64,000 bases of DNA, taken from contig CAZIVP010000015.1 in NCBI GenBank assembly GCA_964542915.1, positions 31,225-95,224 on the forward strand, written 5' to 3'. This document shows positions 36,589 through 44,801 of this stretch, in pieces. A model generated the notes under the pieces. The model did not search any database. It saw only the letters and a program-made list of their open reading frames with translations, and had not been told where the DNA came from. A program made the translations under genes and the position numbers. This stretch comes from CAZIVP01 sp964542915 (lineage in GTDB: Bacteria > Calditrichota > Calditrichia > Calditrichales > Calditrichaceae). How positions within the stretch are numbered: the first letter of the stretch is position 1; each line of letters begins with the position of its first letter.

Positions 36589-37971
36589 ATGCAGGTTAAA
36601 GTATTGCTCGAAGATCACGAAATACCACGGCAGTGGTACAATCTGGCGGCGGACTTACCCACACCGATGCTTCCACCGTTAGGCCCTGATGGACAGCCCA
36701 TCAAACCCGAAATGTTGGAAGCGGTCTTTCCCGGCAATCTCATTGAACAGGAAATGAGCCCCCAGCGATGGATCGATATTCCCGAGGAGATTTTACAAAT
36801 CCTTGCCCGTTGGCGTCCTTCGCCATTGCATCGTGCGCACGCTCTGGAAGAGCATCTGGGTACGCCTGCAAAAATCTATTTTAAGAATGAGAGCATCTCT
36901 CCGCCCGGAAGCCATAAACCCAATACCGCCGTGGCTCAAGCCTGGTACAATAAAGAATTCGGCATTAAGAAATTAACCACCGAGACCGGCGCCGGACAAT
37001 GGGGCAGCGCTCTTTCATTTGCCTGCGCTTTGCTCGGATTGGAATGCAAGGTATTTATGGTGCGCATCAGCTTCGATCAGAAACCTTTCCGGAAAATCAT
37101 GATGGAAACCTGGGGCGGCAAATGTGTCGCCAGTCCGAGCCCGGATACTCAAACCGGCCGATCCGTTCTGGAGAAGCAACCCGACACGCCCGGAAGCCTG
37201 GGCATTGCCATTAGTGAGGCGATCGAGGAGGCGGTCAGTGATAAAACGGGTCAAACACGATACTCGCTGGGAAGCGTTTTGAATCATGTTATGCTGCACC
37301 AAACCATTATCGGTCTGGAAGCCAAAAAGCAATTGCAAAAAATCGGAGAAAAGAAAGTTGATGCCGTGGTCGGGTGTGTCGGCGGCGGCAGTAACTTTGC
37401 GGGTCTTGCTTTTCCATTCATACACGATAAAATGAACGGAGCCGACATCAATATCATCCCCGTGGAGCCTCGCTCCTGCCCCACAATGACCCGCGCACCG
37501 TTCGTATACGACCACGGCGATACCGCCAAAATGACGCCACTCATGCCCATGCATTCACTGGGACATGGATTTATTCCTCCGCCCATTCATGCCGGAGGAT
37601 TACGATACCACGGCGTCGCACCGCTGATCAGCAAAAGTATAAACGAAGGTTTAATTGCACCCGAAGCCATCCACCAACTCGAATGTTACCAGGCGGCCGT
37701 TACCTTTGCGCGTACGGAAGGCATAATTGTGGCTCCGGAAACCAGCCACGCCGTTGCCTCGGCCATACGGCAGGCCAAACAGGCCAAAGAAGAGGGTAAA
37801 GAAAAGGTGATTCTCTTCAACCTGAGCGGTCATGGGTTGATGGATTTGACCGGATACCAAAAATACTTTGCAGGAGAATTGGAAGATCACGATCTACCCG
37901 AACAGGAATTGCAGGAATCGCTTCGTTCCCTGCAAGGATTCCCCAAACCTGAAGAGTGGGTAACGACATAA
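36589..37971 (+). CDS. trpB2: Tryptophan synthase beta chain, TrpB2 type
   Basis: 460-residue PLP enzyme that makes tryptophan from indole and serine. The N-terminus (LLEDHEIPRQWYNLAADLPTP) and the length are diagnostic of the TrpB2 group rather than the TrpA-bound TrpB1. PLP lysine K110 is in the GSHKPNTA motif, followed by GAGQWGSALSFA and the phosphate-binding GCVGGGSN block. TrpB2 is thought to salvage indole without TrpA; no trpA, trpC or other tryptophan gene is nearby. AAGGAG leads into the ATG. Directly follows the TrpR-like gene, and an intrinsic terminator follows. Confidence 0.96.
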   Translation: MQVKVLLEDHEIPRQWYNLAADLPTPMLPPLGPDGQPIKPEMLEAVFPGNLIEQEMSPQRWIDIPEEILQILARWRPSPLHRAHALEEHLGTPAKIYFKNESISPPGSHKPNTAVAQAWYNKEFGIKKLTTETGAGQWGSALSFACALLGLECKVFMVRISFDQKPFRKIMMETWGGKCVASPSPDTQTGRSVLEKQPDTPGSLGIAISEAIEEAVSDKTGQTRYSLGSVLNHVMLHQTIIGLEAKKQLQKIGEKKVDAVVGCVGGGSNFAGLAFPFIHDKMNGADINIIPVEPRSCPTMTRAPFVYDHGDTAKMTPLMPMHSLGHGFIPPPIHAGGLRYHGVAPLISKSINEGLIAPEAIHQLECYQAAVTFARTEGIIVAPETSHAVASAIRQAKQAKEEGKEKVILFNLSGHGLMDLTGYQKYFAGELEDHDLPEQELQESLRSLQGFPKPEEWVTT

Positions 37972-37976
37972 TTAAA

Positions 37977-38006
37977 AAAAGGGACGCCCAAGCGTCCCTT
38001 TTTTGT
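37977..38006 (+). terminator. Intrinsic terminator after trpB2
   Basis: Stem AAAGGGACGC / GCGTCCCTTT with a short CCAA loop, then a T run. Five bases past the stop codon region. Ends the trpR-trpB2 unit. Confidence 0.88.
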
Positions 38007-38279
38007 TTAAGCCAATTCGACATATCTATTTATTTCTTGTGCTTTCGCAAACAAAACTGAAATATTTCTCAGACTATATTAGTTTTCCGCATCGTTTCAA
38101 CCTGGATTTAGATCACATTTTTATTTAGTCTTTTACCTTATATTAAATAGTTTATATATTGATATTTGAATTATGGACAGGAAAGATTTAATATGGGAAA
38201 CAAAACATTCCATCAATCAAGTACGCATTAAAAACTGATTGTTAATAATCCATTCAATTAATCAAAGGAGGTCTGAACC

Positions 38280-39023
38280 ATGTTCAGAATATTGAGTTAT
38301 TTTACCGTCTTATTGTTTAGCTTATTTTTAATCTTCAGCTGTAGCGATAGTTCTTCGGGCAATGACGAAGAAGAGCAGCAGACCGAAGCGCCTGATTTAC
38401 AAGTTCAGGAGGTTGATGTTCCGGATGCCATGAAAAAATCAAGCGATCCGAACGCTCAGAAAACGGTTGGTTTTGTTACGCAGGCAAACGCCTTCAGTAA
38501 TTACAGCACCTTTTGGACCCCCCAGCAAGGGGCTGAAATGCCCGCTTCCGCTTTGGGTAAATTACCCGCCAACGGGGAATGGAGCTACGAATGGAGTAAA
38601 GATTCGCTTACCATTACCATGAATATCACGGAAAGCGACGACGCTTATCACTGGGAGATTATATTCAACGGTTCGATGCAAGGCGAAACCTTCGACAACT
38701 GGACGTACATGGAAGCAACGCGCAAAAAAGACGGATCTGAAGGGAACCTCTACCTCTATGAATATAATACCACCAACGTCAATTTACAGTGGTCCTGGAT
38801 GATCGACGACGAAGATGTGTATACCTTTGAAATGATCGGCGACGGTTTCAAAATAAACGTTCTTTCCAATCCGAATCAATCCGGCAGCCTCGAATTTTAC
38901 CAGGGCGACGGTGGTTCTTTTACCATTTCGTTCCGTTCGGAATGGGCCAGCGATGGCTCCGGAAGCTGGTGGGATTATGACTCATCCGGGACGGAAGAAG
39001 ACTCCGGCAGTTGGGATGTCTAA
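38280..39023 (+). CDS. Predicted lipoprotein, unknown function
   Basis: 247 residues. Signal peptide with lipobox LIFSCSDSS (Cys21) followed by an acidic linker (GNDEEEQQTEAPD) and a beta-rich domain from about residue 60, with TFWTPQQGAEMP, then WTYMEATRKKDGSEGNLYLYEYNTTNVNLQW. The C-terminus is Ser/Gly/Asp/Trp-rich. No family recognised; the repeated aromatic strands suggest a beta-barrel or lipocalin-like fold in the envelope. Strong AAAGGAGG before the ATG. The DUF1761 gene starts 17 bases after the stop, so the two form an operon. Confidence 0.72.
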   Translation: MFRILSYFTVLLFSLFLIFSCSDSSSGNDEEEQQTEAPDLQVQEVDVPDAMKKSSDPNAQKTVGFVTQANAFSNYSTFWTPQQGAEMPASALGKLPANGEWSYEWSKDSLTITMNITESDDAYHWEIIFNGSMQGETFDNWTYMEATRKKDGSEGNLYLYEYNTTNVNLQWSWMIDDEDVYTFEMIGDGFKINVLSNPNQSGSLEFYQGDGGSFTISFRSEWASDGSGSWWDYDSSGTEEDSGSWDV

Positions 39024-39040
39024 ACTTAGGAGAGGAACCG

Positions 39041-39454
39041 ATGGGATATGAAATGAATTACCTTGCCGTCCTGATCGGCGGCATTCTATACTTTGCGATC
39101 GGTGGGCTGTGGTATTCACCCCTGCTTTTCGGTCGTCTGTGGATGAACGAGATGAACCTCACTGAAGAGCGGTTGCGAGAAGCCAAGACCGGCATGTGGA
39201 AATCCTATCTGACTTCGCTTATTGCACAGCTTATTATCAGTTACGGCATAGCCCGACTCATGGTCTATATGAAAATTGATACGCTCGGCGGCGCGCTACA
39301 TGCGGCATTCTGGAGCTGGCTGGCATTCGCCGCCACGACTTCCGCTATCAATGGCGCATTCAGCGGTAAATCCCTCCGGTTATATTTTATCGATAACGGA
39401 TACCATTTGGTTGGATTTATTATTGTAGGCGTCATCCTCGGCGTCTGGAGTTAA
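39041..39454 (+). CDS. DUF1761 family membrane protein
   Basis: 137 residues with four hydrophobic helices: AVLIGGILYFAIGGLWYSPLLFG, then SLIAQLIISYGIARLMV, a GALHAAFWSWLAFAATTSAI block and HLVGFIIVGVILGVW. The first block with GGLWYSP is the DUF1761 signature. Function unknown. ATG at 39041 follows GGAGAGG. An intrinsic terminator lies 35 bases past the stop. Confidence 0.85.
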   Translation: MGYEMNYLAVLIGGILYFAIGGLWYSPLLFGRLWMNEMNLTEERLREAKTGMWKSYLTSLIAQLIISYGIARLMVYMKIDTLGGALHAAFWSWLAFAATTSAINGAFSGKSLRLYFIDNGYHLVGFIIVGVILGVWS

Positions 39455-39488
39455 AGCACCGGCTAATATTCTCACCGGGTGTTGTGGT

Positions 39489-39530
39489 AAGGGAACCATG
39501 CATCATTTATGAAGCATGGTTCCCTTTTTT
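39489..39530 (+). terminator. Intrinsic terminator after the DUF1761 gene
   Basis: 11-bp stem GGGAACCATGC / GCATGGTTCCC, loop ATCATTTATGAA, then seven Ts. Confidence 0.88.
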
Positions 39531-39687
39531 ATTCCGAAGGGGAAGACAGCAGCTCTTCACGCATCGAATGCTATCGAAGGGTTTTTATCTGAAACCGCAT
39601 AAATTATTATATTAAAAACCGCCGCTTCTTTTTTTCGTTATTCTACCGATTGATTGAGATAATCGACGCAAAATTTTTACTTCTATA

Positions 39688-40266
39688 TTAATGTAAATAG
39701 CGGTCGGATGTCCACTTAATCGGGGCAGCCAACAAAACGCTTTCATCCTGAACGGGTAAATAATTCAAATATTGGGAATGTCTCCGGATCATGTTGGCAG
39801 GGTCGGATAATTGCTTCATTTGAAGCAGTGATTGGAAAAAGGGGCGGCCGAAATAGACCGGCTGACCGCGTTGTCCTTTATAGAGAGGGACAATGATATT
39901 ATCCGGAAATCGCAAAGCGTGCTGCAACAGATTATTAAAGGTTTGTTGTTCAATTTCGGCGTTATTGGTAAACACCATGATGAAGCCGCGCACCGCATCC
40001 GGTAAACGATTTATGGCTGTGTCCAGCGAAGGTAACAGTCCTGCTTCCTGAACGGGATTTTCAATGCAGTCAAATGAATTGACGCTGGTTTTTTCACAGA
40101 TATATTCGGCATATTCCCCCAACAAAGTAATAATGGGTTCGTAGCCGCTGGCCGATAATTTATTGAGGACCGTTTCAATATTTTGAAGGGTATCATCCGA
40201 TACCATCGGCATTTTTTGACTCTGCAATGATTTCGTTTCGGTAGCAAACAAAACGGCTGCAATCAT
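39688..40266 (-). CDS. Degenerate MobA/MocA-like nucleotidyltransferase-fold protein
   Basis: 192 residues. The start MIAAVLFATETKSLQSQKMPM is a faint image of the MobA-like opening (IAAVVLAAGxSxRMGxxK) with the GTP/CTP-binding glycines and arginine lost. Later, LDTAINRLPDAVRGFIMVFTN, LLQHALRFPDNIIVPLYKGQRGQPVYFGRPFFQSLL follows the family order (block corresponding to RGxPxxFxxxLFxxL). Thus the fold is likely kept and the nucleotide chemistry is in doubt. It is 58 bases downstream of the biotin carrier gene in the acyl-CoA carboxylase operon. TTG at 40272 is an alternative start. Confidence 0.6.
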   Translation of the reverse strand: MIAAVLFATETKSLQSQKMPMVSDDTLQNIETVLNKLSASGYEPIITLLGEYAEYICEKTSVNSFDCIENPVQEAGLLPSLDTAINRLPDAVRGFIMVFTNNAEIEQQTFNNLLQHALRFPDNIIVPLYKGQRGQPVYFGRPFFQSLLQMKQLSDPANMIRRHSQYLNYLPVQDESVLLAAPIKWTSDRYLH

Positions 40267-40323
40267 AAGCAACTTATTTTTATGGATAAGGTTTTAGTGA
40301 ATTAGCCATACATGAAAATATTG

Positions 40324-40833
40324 TTAATCATATTTCTTCAGTGCAACAAGCTCCTGATTTTGATGTACCGACTGCCCCGCTTTCACTTTTATCACGCTTA
40401 CTTCACAATCGCACGGCGCTTTGATCACATTTTCCATTTTCATGGCTTCCAGCACCAGTAATGTTTGACCGCTTTTTACTCTTTGTCCCTGTTCCGCATC
40501 AACCGTTACAACCATTCCCGGGATGGGCGCTTTGAGCACTTCCTCAGTCGGACCGCTTTTTTGCTCTCGGATCAATTCCCTTAAGCGGCGCTCATGTTCA
40601 TCAATGGCGCTGACCGGTACATAATGACCGGCCAAATATACCTGATACGCACCGTTACGCATAACCATTTGTACGATGTATGAACGATTATTGATAATAA
40701 CCGCATACCGGCCGTTGCCCAGACTCCGGACGTCAAAGCGGTGTTGCTTATCGCCCTCATAAATAATCTGCTTTTTATCATCCACCGCGTCAAATTCAAA
40801 CGTATGCTGGCGCGTTTGGGCATAGATTTTCAT
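40324..40833 (-). CDS. Biotin carboxyl carrier subunit of an acyl-CoA/pyruvate-type carboxylase
   Basis: 169 residues. The last 70 residues are a biotinyl/lipoyl domain with the biotin attachment lysine K132 in EAMKMENVIKAP and the N-terminal APIPGMV block. The first 95 residues are a beta-rich interaction region. Its ATG overlaps the stop codon of the biotin carboxylase as ATGA, so the two are translationally coupled, with TGAGGA before the start. It carries CO2 on biotin from the carboxylase to a carboxyltransferase; no carboxyltransferase gene is in the window, so the acyl-CoA substrate is unknown. Confidence 0.93.
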   Translation of the reverse strand: MKIYAQTRQHTFEFDAVDDKKQIIYEGDKQHRFDVRSLGNGRYAVIINNRSYIVQMVMRNGAYQVYLAGHYVPVSAIDEHERRLRELIREQKSGPTEEVLKAPIPGMVVTVDAEQGQRVKSGQTLLVLEAMKMENVIKAPCDCEVSVIKVKAGQSVHQNQELVALKKYD

Positions 40834-42344
40834 GTTTTCCTCAGATTTTGAAGTCGGTAGCGCGACTTCCACTGATTGTTAGGACGTTGCCTATATTGTT
40901 CATCATGATCTGTATTTACATGCATGTGTTGTTTTTTTCTTGTAAGATCTACGGCAGCCACCATACTGGCAATTCTGGCAATCGTCTCGGATTCCAGGAA
41001 TAAATTCTCACTGTTTTCTTTAATAAAATCGGTGGTAAAGTTGCCCGTCCGAAATTGTTCATTTTCAAGTACGCGTTTGAGAAAAGGGATGGTGGTTTGA
41101 ATTCCTAAAATTTCATATTCTCTTAGGGCCCTCAGCATTCGGCTGATCGCTTGTGGGCGATCGGCATCCCACGCAATTAATTTGGAAATCATCGGATCGT
41201 AATAGAGCGATATCTCACTACCGGCAGCGACGCCGCTGTCTTCACGAATGCCCGGGCCGTCCGCGGGTTTGAGATGACAAATCGCCCCGGGTGAAGGAGC
41301 AAAATTCTCTTCGGGATTTTCGGCATAGATACGACATTCGATGGCATGTCCGTGCATGGAGTTCACGCTCTCCTGCAAGGCGAGCGATTCGCCGCCGGCG
41401 AATCGGATTTGTTCTTTTACCAGATCCATCCCTGTGACCATTTCTGTTACGGGATGTTCCACCTGCAACCGGGTATTCATTTCCAGAAAATAAAAATTTC
41501 GGTGTTTATCCACTAAAAACTCGATGGTGCCGGCGTTCACGTAGCCGCATGCCCGGGCCGCCTTAATAGCGGCTTTGCCCATCGCTTTCCTTAGCTCCGG
41601 CGTCATGATAACCGACGGCGATTCTTCGATGATCTTTTGGTGCCGCCTTTGGATGGAACATTCGCGTTCGCCCAGATGAATGGTCCGGCCCTGTTGGTCG
41701 GCAAGGATTTGGAATTCAATGTGTCGCGGTTCCTCAACGTATTTTTCGATATACACCGAGGAGTCGCCAAAAGCCGAACCCGCTTCACGGGCCGCGCCAT
41801 CCAGCGCATCATAAAAATCCGCCGCCTTTTCAACCAAACGCATACCTTTACCGCCGCCGCCGGCAGCCGCCTTTACCAGAATAGGGAAACCGACTTCTCG
41901 CGCAATCTCGAGCGCCTGCTTTTTATCCGTCACGGCGTCTTCGGTTCCGGGTACCGTCGGCACCCCGGATTGCTGCATCAATCGCCGGGCTTCCGTTTTA
42001 TTCCCCATAAGCCGGATCGACTCCGCCGGCGGTCCAATAAAAACCAGGCCGGCTTCTGCTACCTGCTGCGCAAAAGCCGCGTTTTCCGAGAGAAACCCGT
42101 AGCCCGGATGAATAGCTTCGGCGCCGCTTTGCCGGGCGATGTTTATGATTTTGTCATGATGCAGGTAGCTATCGCCTGAGGTTACGCCGTGGAGCGCATA
42201 GGCTTCATCGGCGGAGTACACAAATGGACTTTTGCGATCGATATCCGAATAGACTGCAACGGAAGCGATGTTTAGCTCCCGCAACGTTCGCAGAATACGC
42301 AGAGCTATCTCGCCGCGATTCGCCACAAGGATTTTATTGAACAT
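40830..42344 (-). CDS. accC: Biotin carboxylase subunit (AccC/PccA type)
   Basis: 504 residues. ATP-grasp enzyme that carboxylates biotin. N-terminal domain FNKILVANRGEIALRIL; ATP lid AAGGGGKGM (160-168); EMNTRLQVEHPVTE (288-301) for bicarbonate and catalytic residues; C-terminal VDLTRKKQHM end. About 50 residues longer than E. coli AccC, with a short tail in place of a fused carrier; the carrier is the separate downstream gene. Symbol by homology; propionyl-CoA or 3-methylcrotonyl-CoA use is equally possible. Confidence 0.95.
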   Translation of the reverse strand: MFNKILVANRGEIALRILRTLRELNIASVAVYSDIDRKSPFVYSADEAYALHGVTSGDSYLHHDKIINIARQSGAEAIHPGYGFLSENAAFAQQVAEAGLVFIGPPAESIRLMGNKTEARRLMQQSGVPTVPGTEDAVTDKKQALEIAREVGFPILVKAAAGGGGKGMRLVEKAADFYDALDGAAREAGSAFGDSSVYIEKYVEEPRHIEFQILADQQGRTIHLGERECSIQRRHQKIIEESPSVIMTPELRKAMGKAAIKAARACGYVNAGTIEFLVDKHRNFYFLEMNTRLQVEHPVTEMVTGMDLVKEQIRFAGGESLALQESVNSMHGHAIECRIYAENPEENFAPSPGAICHLKPADGPGIREDSGVAAGSEISLYYDPMISKLIAWDADRPQAISRMLRALREYEILGIQTTIPFLKRVLENEQFRTGNFTTDFIKENSENLFLESETIARIASMVAAVDLTRKKQHMHVNTDHDEQYRQRPNNQWKSRYRLQNLRKT

Positions 42345-42515
42345 TTGAACGTATCATTTTGGTTTCGCTGATATGCATACTTTTAAATATATGCTATGCC
42401 CAATTTAAATGCAAAGAGAGGCATTATTATAAAATATTGTTGCAACAACAAAAACGGATCAGGAGTTCATCCACCTCTTTAAGCCTGGTCGTATACCGGC
42501 AGCGTTTACTGAGTT

Positions 42516-42544
42516 AAAAAAAAAGCCCCTCACAGGGAGGGGCT
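42516..42544 (-). terminator. Intrinsic terminator after dnaK
   Basis: Minus-strand stem AGCCCCTC / GAGGGGCT (42544-42537 with 42531-42524), loop of five bases, then a T run. It lies 26 bases past the dnaK stop. Confidence 0.9.
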
Positions 42545-42569
42545 CGCTTTGTATGCCTGATGTATCGGA

Positions 42570-44513
42570 TTAGTTCTTCTTGTTATCGTCATCAACCACT
42601 TCATAATCCGCATCTTCGACGCTGCCTTCGCTATCATCGCCCGAAGATTTTTGCTGCTCTCCTTGAGCGCCGCCGCCTGCGGCTCCCTGACCGCCTGTCT
42701 GTTGGCCTTGTTCGCCGCCGGTCGAATACATCTTCTGAGCCACTTCATTCCAGGTTGTATTAACGCCCTCAATAGCGGATTTCATTTCATCAATGTTACC
42801 GTTCTTGTGCGCTTCTTTCAGGCGTCCGAGTGCGGTTTCGAGTTTCGTCTTGTCTTCCTGGCTCATTTTTTCACCCATTTCCTTCAGCTGTTTTTCGGTT
42901 TGATAGATAGTGGTATCCGCCTGATTCTTCGTTTCGATTTCTTCTTTCTTGCGCCTGTCTTCAGCGGCATGCGCCTGAGCTTCTTTCTTCATCTTCTCGA
43001 CTTCATCTTCGGACAGTCCACTGGAAGCTTCGATCCGGATGCTCTGTTCTTTATTGGTGGCTTTATCCTTAGCCGTCACATTCAGCATTCCATTGGCGTC
43101 TACATCGAAGGTAACCTCGATCTGCGGGACGCCGCGCGGAGCCGGCGGAATACCGTCCAGAATAAATTTACCCAGGGTCCGGTTATCAGCCGCCATTTCG
43201 CGCTCACCTTGCAGCACGTGTATTTCCACAGAAGTCTGGTTATCCGCAGCCGTCGAAAATATTTCCGTCTTCTTGGTCGGAATCGTCGTATTGGACTCAA
43301 TTAATTTGGTGCTGACGCCGCCTAACGTTTCGATACCGAGCGAAAGCGGTATGACATCCAGTAATAACACATCTTTCACTTCCCCGGTCAAAACAGCGCC
43401 CTGAATGGCTGCGCCAATGGCCACCACTTCGTCCGGATTGACACCTTTGTGCGGATCTTTTCCGAAGAAATTCTTAACGACTTCCTGCACCTTCGGGATA
43501 CGCGTCGAACCGCCTACCAGAATCACCTCATCGATGTCGGAAGTTGACAAACCGGCATCTTTCAGGGCAGACTTGCAGGGATCGACGGTCTTTTGAATCA
43601 GGTCGTCAATTAACTGTTCGAACTTCGAGCGCGAAAGCGAAATATTTAGATGTTTCGGACCGGATTCGGTTGCGGTAATAAACGGGAGATTCACTTCTGT
43701 TTCCATTGACGAGGACAATTCGATCTTTGCCTTTTCCGCTGCTTCTTTCAGGCGCTGTAACGCCATGGAATCCTTGCGTAAGTCCACGCCTTCCTGTTTC
43801 TTAAATTCATCGGCAAGATACTCGATCAAACGTTGATCAAAGTCGTCTCCGCCCAGATGTGTGTTGCCATTCGTTGATTTAACTTCAAATACGCCGTCGC
43901 CGATTTCCAAAATAGAGATATCAAACGTACCACCACCGAGATCGAATACGGCAATTTTTTCATCGTTCTTTTTATCCAGACCGTAGGCCAGGCTTGCCGC
44001 AGTCGGCTCGTTAATGATGCGTTTTACCTCTAAACCGGCGATGCGTCCGGCATCTTTAGTGGCTTGTCTTTGGGCGTCGTTGAAGTATGCCGGCACCGTA
44101 ATCACGGCTTCGGTAACTTTTTCACCAACGTAGTCTTCCGCCGTCTGTTTCATCTTCTGCAAAATCATGGCTGAAATTTCAGGCGGGCTGTAATGTTTGT
44201 CTCCCACTTCGACCGTGACCACATCGTTGTTGCCTTTTTTGATCGCGTAAGGTACTTCTTTAATCTCATTCTCAACTTCATTATAAAAGCGTCCCATAAA
44301 ACGCTTTATTGAGAAAATGGTATTGTTCGAGTTTGTTACGGCCTGCCGTTTGGCAGGAGCGCCCACAAGACGTTCTCCCTTTTTACTGAAAGCCACAACC
44401 GAGGGAGTGGTTCGAGCGCCTTCCGCATTTGGAACCACTACTGGCTCGCCGCCTTCCATTACGGAAACCACCGAGTTTGTTGTACCAAGATCAATTCCTA
44501 TGATTTTTCCCAT
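42570..44513 (-). CDS. dnaK: Chaperone DnaK (Hsp70)
   Basis: 647-residue ATP-dependent chaperone. Signatures: GIDLGTTNSVVSV (4-16), VFDLGGGTFDISIL, VILVGGSTRIPKV; C-terminal lid ends SVEDADYEVVDDD, a usual acidic DnaK tail. It lacks an adjacent grpE or dnaJ. A sigma-54-type promoter lies upstream, and AGGAGG precedes the ATG. The gene is followed by its own terminator. Certain identification. Confidence 0.99.
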   Translation of the reverse strand: MGKIIGIDLGTTNSVVSVMEGGEPVVVPNAEGARTTPSVVAFSKKGERLVGAPAKRQAVTNSNNTIFSIKRFMGRFYNEVENEIKEVPYAIKKGNNDVVTVEVGDKHYSPPEISAMILQKMKQTAEDYVGEKVTEAVITVPAYFNDAQRQATKDAGRIAGLEVKRIINEPTAASLAYGLDKKNDEKIAVFDLGGGTFDISILEIGDGVFEVKSTNGNTHLGGDDFDQRLIEYLADEFKKQEGVDLRKDSMALQRLKEAAEKAKIELSSSMETEVNLPFITATESGPKHLNISLSRSKFEQLIDDLIQKTVDPCKSALKDAGLSTSDIDEVILVGGSTRIPKVQEVVKNFFGKDPHKGVNPDEVVAIGAAIQGAVLTGEVKDVLLLDVIPLSLGIETLGGVSTKLIESNTTIPTKKTEIFSTAADNQTSVEIHVLQGEREMAADNRTLGKFILDGIPPAPRGVPQIEVTFDVDANGMLNVTAKDKATNKEQSIRIEASSGLSEDEVEKMKKEAQAHAAEDRRKKEEIETKNQADTTIYQTEKQLKEMGEKMSQEDKTKLETALGRLKEAHKNGNIDEMKSAIEGVNTTWNEVAQKMYSTGGEQGQQTGGQGAAGGGAQGEQQKSSGDDSEGSVEDADYEVVDDDNKKN

Positions 44514-44570
44514 TATATCGCCTCCTAACGTTTAATTTTCAAAATATTCATATTTTTTCAGATTAAATTT

Positions 44571-44587
44571 GCAAGTTACATGCCAAC
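44571..44587 (-). promoter_or_regulatory. Sigma-54-type (-24/-12) promoter of dnaK
   Basis: On the minus strand the sequence reads TTGGCATGTAACTTGCA (44586-44570). It fits the sigma-54 consensus TTGGCAC-N5-TTGCA at all but one position, with GG and GC spaced exactly ten bases apart. The start of transcription would be near 44560, leaving about 46 bases of leader with AGGAGG. I found neither a CIRCE element nor a sigma-32-type promoter here. Needs a bound activator to fire, which I cannot locate. Confidence 0.6.
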
Positions 44588-44663
44588 ATTTTTGTATGAA
44601 ATATAAGCATTTGTATTTATTGAATTTAAATATGTGCACAGCAGCTGCAGTATTAATTAATAT

Positions 44664-44680
44664 TCTGACATTACGTCAGA
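44664..44680. promoter_or_regulatory. Inverted repeat upstream of the sigma-54 promoter
   Basis: TCTGAC-ATTAC-GTCAGA, a 6-bp perfect inverted repeat about 78 bases upstream of the -24 element, in the range where sigma-54 activators bind. It could equally be the foot of a weak hairpin. A candidate only. Confidence 0.35.
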
Positions 44681-44733
44681 CAGCGATTAAAATATGCGTA
44701 TTCTTCAGGCTGTCATACACCGTTTAACCCGTA

Positions 44734-44777
44734 ACAAAATAAAGCCCTCCGGTGCGTTCAGACCTCCGGAGGGCTTT
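44734..44777 (-). terminator. Intrinsic terminator after htrA
   Basis: Minus-strand 12-bp stem AAAGCCCTCCGG / CCGGAGGGCTTT with a loop of about 13 bases and a T-rich tail; 25 bases past the HtrA stop. Confidence 0.88.
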
Positions 44778-44801
44778 ATCCTTTTATCGGGCAACGATTG
44801 C

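Noticed and set aside
44514..44700. CIRCE element or sigma-32-type promoter before dnaK
   Set aside because: Searched by eye for TTAGCACTC/GAGTGCTAA and CTTGAAA-type boxes; neither is present.
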